Source: Mactra quadrangularis
Taxonomy: Eukaryota; Mollusca; Bivalvia; Venerida; Mactridae
Direction: 5' to 3'
Assembly: GCA_025267735.1 (NCBI GenBank)
Contig: CM046295.1
Span: 11,109,167 to 11,173,166 of the forward strand
DNA: 64,000 bases
Position numbers and translations under genes: made by a program. Under the pieces are notes generated by a model. The model did no database searches, was not told where the DNA came from, and worked only from the letters and a program-made list of their open reading frames with translations. Below are positions 12,501 to 24,187 of this stretch, piece after piece. Position 1 is the first letter of the stretch. The number at the start of each line of letters is the position of its first letter.

Positions 12501-15500
12501 ATGTAGGCTCTATCATAGGAAGAGGTGTCCGTTACTTTGGAAGAAGACAGAGTCAAACTTGTAAGGAATGTTGTGCATCAGATCAGTGTAATCGAGATCT
12601 ATGCCGACACACAAAGCGTAAGTTTTCATTTATTGACTTCAGAAAATGTTTTAAATAGGTTAACCTTTAGTTACTTTATGATTAGCAACCACTGGGGTCG
12701 TTTCATCATGCAAAGGTCATGTGATCAGCCAACATCTATATATGAATGAAATCGAAGAGTTCTGCTGAATAAAAATATCTCAATTGAACTGTAACATATA
12801 AACAAAATATAAGAACTACAGTGCACCTTACATAGCTTTCCTGGACCCTTGTCTATATAACAAATGCTTACCTACTCTTCCATTAGTCCGGAAACTACTC
12901 CACATACCTTAATAATCGAAAAAAGGGTGCGATATAACCTTTTTGTGTTGATGCGCCGTTAAACCCAAACAAACTAATAAACAATGGACGATAATTGACA
13001 TAATTGTCAATTATTCATGGAAGGGTATAACTTCCTCGGGTGTGATTTGAACACTTACCCCCTTCGGGACACTAGATTCGACATCTAGGTGCGCTACTAA
13101 CTTGGCTACCGACCCGGGTTAGTGGGTATCTTTATCAAAAGCATATAATTGTAAAGTCTATATATAAATTAGATATAAAGTGGTTGCATATTGACATGTG
13201 ACACCAAAGACTTGAGGTATTTTACATCAATTAAAAGGTGACGTCATTTCTCATACAACGTTATTCTCTTCTAAGAAGACGTCATTTTACAATAAAAATA
13301 TGAAATTACATTTTTCATTACAATGAAATTATAAATTTGTATATTCTCATTATATAACATCACATATAAGTGTAAAACACTTCTTCAATGATATTTTATA
13401 AAACATTACAGCCTCCACATGTTTGGATGACGAAACAATGGACTGTCCAAAATTGAACAGTATTTTTAACATTTGCAATGACATTCAGCATGCAAAAAAT
13501 GTTTGTCCCAATTTCTGTGGTTTATGTAGCGTGGGTAAGTATCACACAGTTAATAAATTTGAGAGAGCTTTATTTGACGCTGGGGTTTTGGCGTGCAGCG
13601 GTCACATTATCGGCGAACGTTTACATGTTATGTATGAATCAAATATCGAGTGTACACTCGAAGAATGTGTGATATAATGTTGCTCACTTAAATTTTTCAA
13701 GATTAAATAAGGAAACAACTTCGGTAAACATTTGTACCAAATGCAATAACACCCTATTTATAGCATATTAGGACATTTAATTTGTATAAAATATGAACAA
13801 GAAGAAAGGGAGCAATTGTTATTTCTTTCGAAAGGTAATTGACAAGAAACAATAGATTTAGGGAAAGTTTGTCAGGTAAACAAGCAGTGATAGATAAATA
13901 AGGAAACTTGATGGAAGATGTAAGACAATTATGCAAACTTTTGTAGTGACCATACTTATCGCAAATAAATGTCCCAAAATTACACCTAATTCGGAACTAC
14001 AATTAATGGGGTTTTCCATCCATGCAAGGGCGGTACCAACAAGTTTTTATACATTATTTGGTAGAAAGAACGCGGCACAAGGACTAAATCCCTTTAGTCT
14101 TGGAACACATGTGTTTGTACCACAGCTAAAAACACCAAATATGTATTTATATTTGGATATAGTTTATTACACTCTACTTGTAATATTTTAAACTCTATAA
14201 AAACTTTATAGACCTGTCAAAACCTATAACAACATCTTTAACTGTCTTGTAAAAAATGTTGATATACAAGCAAAGACACAATATATATTAATCGTGGTGT
14301 AAGAGTTTTATAGTATCATTTTATGTCCTCTGTTTATTAATATATTATATAACATTAACAAGATCTATTTGTATTAAATGAAATTTTGTAAAGAGTGTTG
14401 TCATATATAACAGTTATACAAACAATTTTATCAAAATGACTGCAATATTGTTAATACCATGATGTTTCCTTCTATAAATTAATGCACTAATATACATGTA
14501 TTTCATGTTTTACTACCCCAACTTTCCATAAGTCGTTTCTAGTTATACAATAATTACCAACCTGATCATGCTCGTACTCTATGAGCCAATTTTGTTAAGT
14601 TGCGTATGTATTCAAACTACTCATATTTATTTATTTCAGTCGATGGACAATGGAGTTCTTGGTCAGATTGGTCTCAATGTACTATCACATGTAATAACGG
14701 AACAATATCTAGAGATAGAACGTGCTCTAATCCTGCTCCCTCTAGTGGTGGTCTTAACTGTACTGGAGAGTCACATCAAACTAAAGAGTGTTTTACTGCA
14801 ACACCTTGCCCAGGTACTTAACTAGAGATTATAACAACTATTAGACTTCCTACTTAGAACTTTCATCATGATTCGTCATAAATAATAATTTAGCAAAAAC
14901 TACTTTGTACAAATCTAGTCCTTTTATCGAAATTATTGCAAATGGCAATTTGTAAAAGGCTTTCTTGGGTTGCGTTCCATATAATATTTCCATATATAGA
15001 TACAGCTTTTGACAATAAGTATTATGATAAATATACACATGATAATGATAAATGACTTTATTTTACTAACATAACATTTCGACAAAAACTGTAAAATACA
15101 TATTATGCTTCAATTTCAAATAACCTTTATCAACTAGATATTTGGATGTGCTTAATTTTATTTATACAGTTGATGGTAATTGGAGTGACTGGGGCCAATG
15201 GGAGAAATGTTCTACATCATGTGAGGCAGGCATTCAAACACGGGCGCGAACATGTACTAATCCAAAACCAGACAATCAAGGAGATCACTGTTTTGGTCCT
15301 AATGTAGACTCTAGATTGTGTGATAATGGACCATGTAGAGGTATGATATACATGCGTACCTTTTCCAGTTAAATCTTTTAAAACGATAACCTAGTATCAA
15401 AGGGGCTAAGATATAAAACTATAGCACGTTATATAATTAAATAGCATTAACTACATTTCTGTTGATATAAATTTGACATTTGTTTGTTTTGTTTTGGTTG

Positions 15501-18500
15501 GGTTTAACGCCACGTTGTATCGGTCATAAATGTGCTCAGTCAACCAACTCACTGTTCCTGGATATGCTTAATTTTTGGATTTAGCTGTAAACAACTACTA
15601 AACGCATACTTCCTACTGCCCTAAATAATTCAGAACCATTGTTAGTATGGATAATAGCCGTTATCGTATCACTGGGCGAACGAACGAAAAAGTTTATTTA
15701 ATGAGTATATAACTCATGGAGATCTTTGAAACTGCAAGTAGATACGTCTAATACATTTTTTATAAACTCACGTGTAATAATTGTTTAAAAATTCAAAACA
15801 TGTATTGATTATGAATTGTCTAGATGGTGGATGGTCTGCATGGTCGACTTGGACTAATTGTAGTTCAAACTGTGGTACTGGAATTAAAACTCAATCTCGA
15901 ACTTGCACAAATCCTAAACCTTCACCTCATGGTAGTTATTGTGTTGGAGATACAATTCGTGTAGACATATGTTATGGTTCTCACAGTAAGTAAAATGATG
16001 TTCCTGTTATTTGATCAATCTTACTTAACGCAATACCATAAAAGTAATTGATACTTAATACATAAAACATTTTCTAACTGTTATTTTCAGTTTAATTAAA
16101 GGAGTAGATGCGTTTATCCCCAAATTTGGCCCTGTCCAAAAAGTGGCTCAATTATGTCATATAATAGGGAAATGAATAATTTACCCAGAATTAACATGTT
16201 TAACGTTTAAAACGATCATGTGAAAATTTTTGAATTTTGTCCAAACGCAACAGACAAACTAAATAACAGATCACCTTTCTTGTCCTGTAGATGTTCAAAG
16301 GCTTGTCGTTGACAGTCCCTTAGCACTAAATTTTTGTCATAATTTTTAGCAATATCATCTATTGTTGACATTTTTTGCGGATGAGTAAAAAAGCCAAATT
16401 ACTCAGAATAGGAAGACGTTTCACAAGAAAATAGTTCTTGTAAATATAACTCTTTAAAAATTGGATTTCCCCTGTAATAAAATTATATTTCACGTAAAAA
16501 ATTGAGATAATATATATAAAAGACGAATTACGCTTTAGATACAAAATCTAAATTATATTACTATTTTACAAGAATCTTGTAAAACCCGAGACGTTTACAG
16601 AGATATAGATCACTGTAAGGATCGACAACTCTGTATGAGAGATTGAAGCTAAATGACATTTCACATTATGAATATCTTTAATTAAACCTACAAAAATCAC
16701 TTGTCACTTTACAAAAGGTAAACACTCACTTTCTACATTCATTATCACTGTGAACGATTCATAAACTTGCATTTTAATTCAACAAAACGTTCAACGTTAT
16801 ACACAAGCATTTTGTTCTCATTGTCTAGAAAACTATGAGTAAGACATAAATGGAATATATATAAATCAATAAAAAAAACAGATCTACTTTTTTCTTACCT
16901 GTCAGATTGATGTTTACATACGTTGCACTGGAAACCGGCGACATTCGTACCCGAAATTAATCGTACCCATTTCAGAAATGATAAAGATTACGAATTCATG
17001 TTAACTTGAAATTCTGAGTGAATATTAAGTAATTATGATCATGTTTCAACATAATCCAACACTCAATTCGTAAAATATTGCGCTGCATGTCGTTGATGTG
17101 ATGAGTAGTCTCTGTATTATAAACTAAATTAACAAAAATACACGTCACTCAATTCATTAAAAACATGTTTTTCACTACAGCACAGGTCAGTTCCATTTTT
17201 AAACCTATACGAATCGAAGCATTTTTAAACATACAAACCATTTTTTTGGGACTGGGCTGTGCTGATACTTCATTTTTTGCTTAAATAGCTAAAATCCATC
17301 GATTTTTAGTACTCTTGGTAAAATAGGGGTCTTTGAAGGGGATAATGCGCACACAAAACATGTAAATCTTCAAAATACATTGAATTTAAATGTTTTAAGA
17401 GTTTAAGGGTAGAACTAATAAACAAAAGTGGAAAACAATGAATTTCTGTTTAATTCATTTTTACCAAATCTTGGGCAAAAATGCAACCTAGCTTTTTGAT
17501 GTTCTAAATTAACTTAATTCATGAATTATTTGTAATTATACCACTAACACAATTAGTCAAGCTTTGTTTAGGTTTAAATATTTTGTTATTATTTGTTACT
17601 ATATCTTCTTAGATGCTTGTGGTCAGATTACGCAGAGCAAACAAAATTAATATTGTTCTATTGTATTATGAAATTTCTATTCTGAGTTGTAATTATATTA
17701 TAAACATAGTTTTACTTTTATCGATAGTTTGTGTGGATTGTTTTGACATCAAAGAAAATGAGCCAGAGGCCCAAGATGGAATATACACTGTATCTTTATG
17801 GAAGACACACCGTCAGGTCAAAGTATACTGTGACATGACATCAGACGGCGGAGGATGGACGGTATGAAAGTGATTTGTTTTATTTTTTTAAATATTTCAA
17901 ACCTAATTATCTGCTTTATTATTCTGGCGATTGTTAGAAAAGTTGAATATTATGTTCAAACATTAGCTTCGCCTTATTGTATTATACATTTGTATATGAT
18001 TGAAAGTAACCTTATGTAATGTTTTATTTAATACATATTGCTAAAAGTTACCATGCTTAAAATATTATGGGAAATATCTAAAGTTTGATTCACTCCACCA
18101 GAAACTGAGCATACACCTCTTTAATATCAAAGATATGACCATTTCTACAGCGTGTATTATTCTAACTTCTATCAAATTGTTTCTATTTTTCTCTGTATGT
18201 TTGATCGAAGTTTAAATCATACTTCTGTCAGCCGAAGGCAACTCTTCACCTATTTTTACTAGGTACGACGCCGAGTAAACACAATTTAGGTCATTTCACG
18301 GCGTCCAGCGCACCTAACCTAGCCTTTCCGGACCCTTGTCTACAACCAGTACTCACCTACCCTTCCACAAGGCCGGAAACTTATCCATATACCTTATTAA
18401 TGGAGGAAAATTGACACTATTGTCAAGATTTCATGGAAAGATATAACCTCCCCCGGCGGGATTCGAACCCGTTCGGGACACAAGATATCAAACCCCGGCG

Positions 18501-20525
18501 TGCTAGGAACTGCGCTATCGATCTAGTTTCTTCACCTCATTACAGTACTCATTCTTTACGACAAAACTTGGGTTGCTCGTTCTGATTGTAATAACAGAAT
18601 AAAACAACGTTAAATATCAATAGAATAGAAATTTGTAAAAATATTGCCATACGATGTTATAGGTATTTCAGCGAAGGATAAATGGTGCAGTCGATTTTTA
18701 TAGGAACTTCACAGAATATGAAAACGGCTTTGGAGATTTAAATACTGAATTTTGGCTTGGTAAGTACATAAATATATATTATATCTATTAGTCTGAGCCG
18801 CTGATAAGGTACAGTGGTTTGTACGTCGCTCGACAAAGAAGCAGGCGAAACATGTTTTCTGCTAACAATGATAGCTGCTCATTGAATCGACTATTTTATA
18901 TTACTGAGACAAAAACATCTTCATTTGTAGTCATATGAATGTTATCGAGTTATATAATTCAAGTTTTAATACTTATCAAATTCAAGTTATTACTTCCCTT
19001 TCAATATGAAAATGTCGAAACTTTGAATTCGTCCACAAACAATATATGTTTACAAACTTTTATTTTATATAATCCGACAGGGTAAAACGTTTAGAAGTTA
19101 AAAGTTAAGATATCTCACCGTTAAATATAAAATTTGCTGAAAATATGATAAAAGGTTAGAAAAAATTTGTTTTCATTCATTACAATATGTTTATCAAATT
19201 GCATCGATAACATTTATAGCATTACTTGCAATTTTAAAAATATTTGGCCAAAACTTTTAACAGGACTTATCTCCTTTGCATACAAAAAATAATTTCAAAT
19301 GTGTTCATTGATAGTCGATGTTTACAATACACTTAGCTGCCATAAACAATTCAGGGATTTTATACCTTAGAACAAATATCCTAATAATAATTCCTCAACT
19401 TTTTCCGCGGCAATGAAATAAAAAAATGGTATTGAAGGAGTTCTAGAAATATTACTGTAAGATAATTAATTCTATTTTAGGCTTAAGTATCATACAAGAG
19501 ATGAGCAGTCACAACATAAATGAACTACGTATTGATTTAACTGCTAAAAATGGTACTACGGCGTTTGAGGTTCTAGAAAACTTTTCTCTATCACCAGGTC
19601 CTAACTATACCCTTCATGTTGGAAATACATCAAAATCTCATAACAGTAAGTAATGCTTTAGTAAATAATTGAGGCCGCACCAAGGGGTCTCGCCACAATC
19701 CCATCGGCTGCAATAGGTTATACCATTCTATGAAAATTTCGGTGATTAGTACAGGTATTAAGTCATTTCAATTCGTACAGGGCAAAGCGATTAGCGCCTT
19801 TTAGAACGATAATTAGTTTTAATAAAGAAAAATCTCCAGAAAAGACGATTAAATGAGACGCAGCCACACATAGACTTACATAAGTGTTGGTATACTGCAA
19901 GAAGTCCTAATTCAATGATAGATTGGGTATATTTTGATCATGAATCAATATGTCAAACTAATTGTTAAATATTCCTATAAAAAATCAAACAAAGTGATAT
20001 TTTCTTCTGATTGCTAAGAAAGCTCATTCAAAATAGAATTAATGTGCTAAAACTAAGTGCAAGCTGACGATTGCACAAACTATAGTGGCCATCCCTTTTG
20101 ACGGATGATCATTGCACAAAGTATTTTAGTAATACTTATTGGCTGACACAAACGGAACTGTACAATCACCGTAGTATTATCTGTGTTAAATATGTTTGTT
20201 GTAGTAGTAATTGTTAAAATAATAATTAACAGTCGATAAACGTTAAATGAGATGGAAAACTGTCTTTTATTATCTTACAGTTATAGTTGGCAGTATTAAT
20301 CGGTTTGGTCCATATCACAATGGTATGGCTTTTAATACTTATGACAGGGATATGGACAGAACTGGTAGAAATTGTGCGTCCTACTACCACAGTGGTTGGT
20401 GGTACAAGAACTGTTTTACAGCTGATCTGAATGGAGAATATAATACGTATATGATATATGATAGTTTTATATCTGGACAATCTTTGCAAACAAGTAGGAT
20501 GGCGTTCCGTCGTGGACGGGCGTAG
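9587..20525 (+). CDS. Secreted mosaic protein: LU + ShK + 3x TSP1 + fibrinogen-related domain
   Basis: Thirteen exons: 9587-9599, 10607-10651, 11255-11337, 11869-11937, 12488-12617, 13412-13534, 14640-14813, 15170-15340, 15824-15985, 17728-17861, 18663-18759, 19481-19645, 20281-20525. All have GT/AG borders, and reading phase is continuous through 536 codons to TAG. Residues 1-~20 form a signal peptide (LTALLFILY core). 20-113 is a ten-Cys Ly6/uPAR domain (LECVSC ... CCASDQCN). 114-154 is a six-Cys ShK domain (CLDDETMDC ... CPNFCGLC). 155-323 are three TSP1 repeats with WSxW motifs. 324-536 is a fibrinogen C-terminal domain (YCDMTSDGGGWTVFQRR, TYDRDMD, NCASYY, DLNGEY). It is probably an extracellular recognition or matrix protein; the ligand is unknown. 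It differs from snail FREPs, which pair FReD with immunoglobulin domains. Least certain are the acceptors of exons 9 and 10. Confidence 0.85.
10010..10250 (-). mobile_element. SINE-C copy in intron 1
   Basis: On the minus strand it starts with a tRNA-like head (GTGGCAGTAGTCAAGTGGTAGG, then TCCTGGGATCGAACCTCACC) and continues into CACTCAGATGTAAATGGGTACC. That last motif recurs at about 45925-46062 and 57285-57415. A 143-codon ORF at 9837-10268 merely runs through it and is not a gene. Confidence 0.5.
10791..11066. mobile_element. Mariner-like MITE M1 in intron 2
   Basis: CAGTGCCATCCAAAAATACC at the left and GGTAATTATGGATGGCAC at the right are inverted ends of the M1 family. It is non-coding and lies wholly within the intron between exons 2 and 3. 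Confidence 0.7.
11255..12617 (+). other. Three-finger (Ly6/uPAR, LU) module, exons 3-5
   Basis: Exons 3-5 encode about 94 residues with the LU cysteine pattern: CxxC at the N-terminus, paired mid-domain cysteines, GCIDNKQC, then CKECCASDQCN ending in the hallmark CN. LU domains are mostly binding or inhibitory modules in secreted or GPI-linked proteins. Here it sits directly after the signal peptide. The internal exon borders are phase 0 and the outer ones phase 1, so the module is symmetrical and suited to exon shuffling. Confidence 0.8.
12140..12310 (+). repeat. Two-copy direct repeat in intron 4
   Basis: TTGACTCACTGTTCTCAACTT-CTTGATATGTTT with its flanks occurs twice, about 105 bases apart (near 12152 and 12262). 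The second copy ends in TTTTTAG about 190 bp before the true acceptor of exon 5. It looks like a simple local tandem duplication. Confidence 0.6.
12815..13120 (-). mobile_element. SINE-B copy in intron 5
   Basis: On the minus strand a tRNA-like head (GGTCGGTAGC..., then a degenerate B-box region) is followed by GGTTATACCCTTCCATG and the family body ending near TAAGGTGCACTG. The centre is disturbed: a CGCCGTTAAACCC end occurs internally near 12955, so two copies may be joined. Family members are at 3594, 18258, 22853, 25324, 35596, 58126, 58687, 60796 and 61024. Confidence 0.65.
13412..13534 (+). other. ShK (ShKT) module, exon 6
   Basis: One 123-nt phase 1-1 exon encodes a complete six-cysteine ShK domain: CLDDETMDC, then FNIC, NVC, and CPNFCGLC. 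The DD..DC and CP.FCG.C signatures are typical. ShK domains in animals act as potassium-channel-binding or protein-interaction modules, often next to enzymes or lectins. The channel-contact Lys-Tyr dyad of the sea-anemone peptide is not evident, so channel blocking should not be assumed. Confidence 0.8.
14640..15985 (+). other. Three thrombospondin type 1 repeats, exons 7-9
   Basis: Each repeat is one phase 1-1 exon (174, 171, 162 nt): VDGQWSSWSDW, VDGNWSDWGQW and DGGWSAWSTW. All keep the tryptophan ladder for C-mannosylation. Repeats 1 and 2 have CTITCNNG and CSTSCEAG, which fit the O-fucosylation motif CxxS/TCxxG. Repeat 3 has CSSNCGTG and lacks the acceptor Ser/Thr. The last cysteine of repeat 3 appears to come from the next exon (ICVDCF), which joins this repeat tightly to the fibrinogen domain. 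Confidence 0.88.
15493..15690 (-). mobile_element. SINE-A tail fragment in intron 8
   Basis: GGGTTTAACGCCACGTTG, the GTCAACCAACTCACTGTTCCTGGA block and TTTAGCTGTAAACAACTACTAA match the 3' half of SINE-A on the minus strand. The tRNA-like head is absent. Confidence 0.55.
15986..17727 (+). other. Long intron 9 without recognised content
   Basis: The 1.7 kb between the third TSP1 exon and the first fibrinogen exon is AT-rich and shows no exon that keeps phase. An AG at 17612 followed by GATGCTTGTGGTCAG would read only 11 residues before a stop, so it was not used. Confidence 0.45.
17728..20525 (+). other. Fibrinogen-related (FReD) module, exons 10-13
   Basis: About 213 residues, a normal length for the domain. 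Conserved marks are VDCFDIKENE at the start, VYCDMTSDGGGWTVFQRR, the DFYRNFTEYENGFGDLNTEFWLG block, and the calcium-site region TYDRDMD followed by NCASYYHSGWWYKNCFTADLNGEY in pieces. The usual C-terminal W..W.G..YSLK..MKIRP is replaced by DSFISGQSLQTSRMAF and a basic tail, so the aromatic ligand-pocket residues there are lost. Sequons NFT, NGT, NFS, NYT and NTS suggest heavy N-glycosylation. Confidence 0.85.
18258..18525 (-). mobile_element. SINE-B copy in intron 10
   Basis: It has GACGCCGAGTAAACACAATTT, GCGCACCTAACCTAGCCTTTC, AAGGCCGGAAAC and the tRNA-like head GGATTCGAACCCG...CTAGGAACTGCG read on the opposite strand. It is a nearly complete family copy of about 265 bp lying just 5' of the exon 11 acceptor at 18663. 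Confidence 0.7.
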
Positions 20526-20590
20526 TGTAATATGTGTGTTCTTATATATTTATATGATTGCATAATTACCAGTGAGTTTTATTGTATGAA

Positions 20591-20633
20591 AAATAAAATA
20601 ATTTTTCTGTTTTATGGGTGTTTTGTAAAATAA
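20591..20633 (+). terminator. Poly(A) signals of the mosaic gene
   Basis: AATAAA occurs about 66 and 103 bases after the TAG stop (near 20592 and 20628). Either could direct cleavage. The short 3' UTR is consistent with the compact 5' UTR. Confidence 0.55.
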
Positions 20634-21265
20634 AGTTTTATGTAATCGAATACCGGTGTATTTTTATGAGATATAAGCTTTTGTATTAAATATTGATTTG
20701 TATGTAATTCATTTTGTACTAATTCATGTATTGAATACATTTTGAGTTAAATATTGATTTGTATTAAATACTGGCTAGTATTAAATATTGTATTGAAGAA
20801 ATTTTGTATTCAATTCATAAGATAGTTTATTTATTGTCATAACATTTACATATGTATGAGGACAGTAATGTATGATAGGAGGTGAAGGAAAGAAAAAAAA
20901 CAATTACACGGAAAATGTCATAAATATATTACACATTTAGCAATGAATTGAATACATTTTATATTAATTTTTTGTATTAGTACATTGTATTAGTTTGTAA
21001 TAAATAAATTTTGTATCAAATTTATGTATTGAATTAATTTTGAATTAAATATCCATTTGATTACATTTACAATTACATTGTATTGTATTATAATCTACTA
21101 AATAAATATTCTACTTATTTTTTTTACTAATGAGGATTAATTCATATAACACAGTTATTCATTTCGCTTCGTTAAATTGTATAACAAATATAAGTGTATA
21201 TGTTTAATTATTAAACTAATTATGAAAATTATTAGTTATGTTACTATTGTAATTGTTTACATTTA
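20634..21265. repeat. Low-complexity AT-rich spacer
   Basis: It contains repeated variants of GTATTAAATATTGATTTGTA and AATTCATTTTGTATT between 20670 and 21110, a degenerate simple sequence. No gene or transposon end is recognised. Confidence 0.5.
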
Positions 21266-21496
21266 CGTACAGTTTAACCTGCGTTAACAGTCACCTGTTA
21301 TAAGCGGTCACCTGCTGTAAGTGGTCAATCTGGCTTCCTCTCGATGAAAATATCGATATTTGGAACCTGTAATAAGCATTCATCTGCTGTCTGAGGGCAA
21401 TGGTCACCTATGTCCATACAAATTCACTAATTTACCTGTATAACTTGTAAATCAATTTTGGAATTAACAAAGTGTCAGCATCATTGTATAATGGTC

Positions 21497-21713
21497 CGTT
21501 TTTTTTCAACTGTCAAAGCTTGAATAATTTCACGGTGACTGAATGCATTGTTTATGTACTGGCGGCTTAATTGTTATTAAAAATATCTTACGGCATAAAC
21601 AGCTTAACTTGATCATAATACACGCTTTCGGAAACTCATGGATGTATTACAACAATGATTTTAATAAACGCATTCACCATAAAATTACTCATGTTCTGAC
21701 AGTTGAGAAAAAA
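21497..21713. mobile_element. MITE family E (GAATAATTTCACGGTGACTGAATG ends)
   Basis: GTCCGTTTTTTTTCAACTGTCAAAGCTTGAATAATTTCACGG at the left is mirrored at the right by CACCATAAAATTACTCATGTTCTGACAG. It shares most of its length with 24866-25108. Related elements sit at 25658-25869, with a lone end at 26085-26135. No coding capacity. Confidence 0.65.
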
Positions 21714-22320
21714 ACGAACAATATAGTCAGAGCAAAATAATAATACGTGTTTGGGAAAAAAATAAAAATGAAACAATCCATTTCAGAGGTATGCAGTATT
21801 GAAAATAAAAGTTTTATAATTCGTTTCAACAAAATAATAATGGCGGATAAAACCCCATCCCTTGTGGTGGATTAGTTCATTGTATTGTTTATATAAATAA
21901 TGCTTTGTGTTTTTTTGTTTGTTCAAACTATAAAGTTTTTAAGGGTCCAAAGGTTTCTTCACACATGTTAAATTCTGATGTTTTGGAATGCACTTAGATA
22001 TACTTCACATCTTGTTGTAAGTTTCACTAGTAATATACATTTTAATATGAACCTTCTATTATGTTATTTTATCTTCCTTTTTGTAAAAATGTAGTTTTTG
22101 TTGAAAATGGTTTTTACTTTATGATAATTTGACACTCTACAAAAGTTCAAGAAAATTATGAGAACAATAAACGTGTAAAGAAACGTTTGGACTTCAGTGT
22201 AACTGTAAATGATTTTTTAACTTGACACGTCGATTTAACAAAAAAGATAGTCCAACGGTCAAAGATAGGGATGGATGAATATATTCAGAAAGATTCGTTT
22301 ATTATCTATATTTAAACAAC

Positions 22321-22560
22321 AATGGCGCGTTTCACAAAAATTCTTACCGAAAAATCTTCGTATGTCAGTTTCATATAGTTAGCCCTTAAAATTCAGACGG
22401 ATAACAACCATAACTATGATATGATATTCAATATGTAAACACAATTCTACACAATTTGTATAAAATTTAGAATCGATGAGCCAGAAATGAGCTTATTACT
22501 AATGTTTCTTGCTTTTGACCTACGAAGATTTTTTTCGTAAGAATTTTAGTGAAAAGCACC
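22321..22560. mobile_element. MITE family F (CACAAAAATTCTTACGAAAAA ends)
   Basis: GGCGCGTTTCACAAAAATTCTTACC at the left and CGTAAGAATTTTAGTGAAAAGCACC at the right form long imperfect inverted ends. A second member is at 31497-31681. Target duplication and superfamily are unclear. Confidence 0.55.
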
Positions 22561-22852
22561 ACTGAGTTATATCTATACAATTATCCACTGAGCCACACGT
22601 ACCGAATAATAAGTATTGTTTTCAAAAGAATAAATAGTTTGAAACTACTACTTAATAGTGTTGACCTATGTATTTCCCCCATAAACGGGGGAATCTAAGA
22701 TTAAAAGTGCAATAACACGCCATGTTTAGAAAATCGATTCATGTAAATCAGTTTTGTTAACATGGCATGTTGCTGTTCATATCATTTTTGACTCATAGGG
22801 TCATTCGTTTATGGGGAATCACGTTAGTCTGCAATATTGGTTTTATTATGGG

Positions 22853-23128
22853 GTTCCACGCCGTGTCAACACAATTTAGGTCATTTCACGACGTCCAGTG
22901 CACCTAACTTAACTTTCCTGGACCATTGTACGCCTATAACAAGTACTCAGCTACCCTTCCCACAAGGCCGGAATTTTCTCAATATGTCTTATTAATGGAG
23001 GAAATTAACATTATTGTCTATTTTTTATGAAAGGGTATAACCTCCTCGGGTGGAATTCGAACCAGTACCCCCTTCGGGACACGAGATTCCAAACCCCGAC
23101 GCCTTACCGGCTGCTCCGCCGACCCGTG
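22853..23128 (-). mobile_element. SINE-B copy, nearly full length
   Basis: Read on the minus strand: CGGGTCGGCGGAGCAGCCGG head, GGTTCGAATTCCACCC B-box-like motif, the GGTTATACCCTTTCAT body, and the end near GTTGACACGGCGTGG. It is one of the best-preserved copies and useful for a consensus. Confidence 0.75.
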
Positions 23129-23520
23129 TTGCAATATTGATTCTATTTGCGTCTTGTGTCTCATATTTTTCTTGGTTATGGATGTATGATCACAAAACTA
23201 ACTTTTATATAGATGATGGTTGATAGATGTTCAAACGAAGACAGGATATAGCGGATTAAAACTGTAAATATTTTATATGTCCAACCATCCTATTCATTAA
23301 AAAAAGTATGGACGCCTGTTAGAGCCATAAACAACGGTCACATGGCACATAGGCTTGTGCGGTCTTTTATTAAGTTTTATTTCTCTTTCTGATTTTCTGC
23401 CACAGTGCATTGGTCAATGCAGTAGATTTATACTGTTTTGTATTAAGGGTTTAGTCCGTTGTAATGTTATTGTGAGACATTTTACTCTGGCTATTTAGAC
23501 CATTGTTTCATCGTGTTTAG

Positions 23521-23786
23521 CCACCCGGCTAGTTCAGTTGATAGCACGTAAGTCTACTGATCGAGGGATTGTGGGTTTGAATCTCAGGGAAGGGCATACT
23601 TTTGTGGAGTTTGGTCATGAAATGATTTTTACGTCCATGTAGGGAAGTTGTCAGTCATTGAAGGAAGTATGTGTCTAGTAACTAGTTAACTGATAAACTC
23701 ACAGATATAGTTTTTCCAGGAACGGTGCGCAGGATGACTGACCGCAGTGATAAGATCTATACAAAGTATTGCTACGGCGTTAAACT
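23521..23786 (+). mobile_element. SINE-A copy, nearly full length
   Basis: Starts CCACCCGGCTAGTTCAGTTG (A-box-like), then GTGGGTTTGAATCTC (B-box-like), the CATACTTTTGTGGAGTTTGG block, AACTAGTTAACTG, and CTACGGCGTTAAACTGA at the end. About 265 bp, transcribed strand plus. Confidence 0.75.
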
Positions 23787-24187
23787 GAACCAAAAATCGG
23801 ATATGTTCTGTTCTGAACAAGAATATTACCTAAATACTGCTTGAAGTCTGAAATAATTGATTGATTATATTTCATTAACATTGTCGTTTGAAGATTTAAC
23901 ATTTCGTACGTTCATAATATAGGTACCTAACTCCACTCCATACTTTTAAAATGAACAATACCGTTTGTTTCCTCAAGTGGCCTTCGATTAACAATTCCTT
24001 ATGCTGTTTTAACAATAATCGAATGAATGATTAAACAATTAAAAAATAATCAAAAGCAAAAACTACGCCACCGAAGGATTAAAATTTGTTTGTAGTTGAT
24101 GCCAATTATCATGGGTTTCATTAAAAAAAACACAAAATCGAAGACTCTAATACTAATTTTGACCAATTAAACTTCTTGAAATCTGAT

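Noticed and set aside
17612..17660. Extra exon between TSP1 repeat 3 and the FReD
   Set aside because: The frame from that acceptor stops after 11 codons and has no donor; using the acceptor at 17727 keeps phase.
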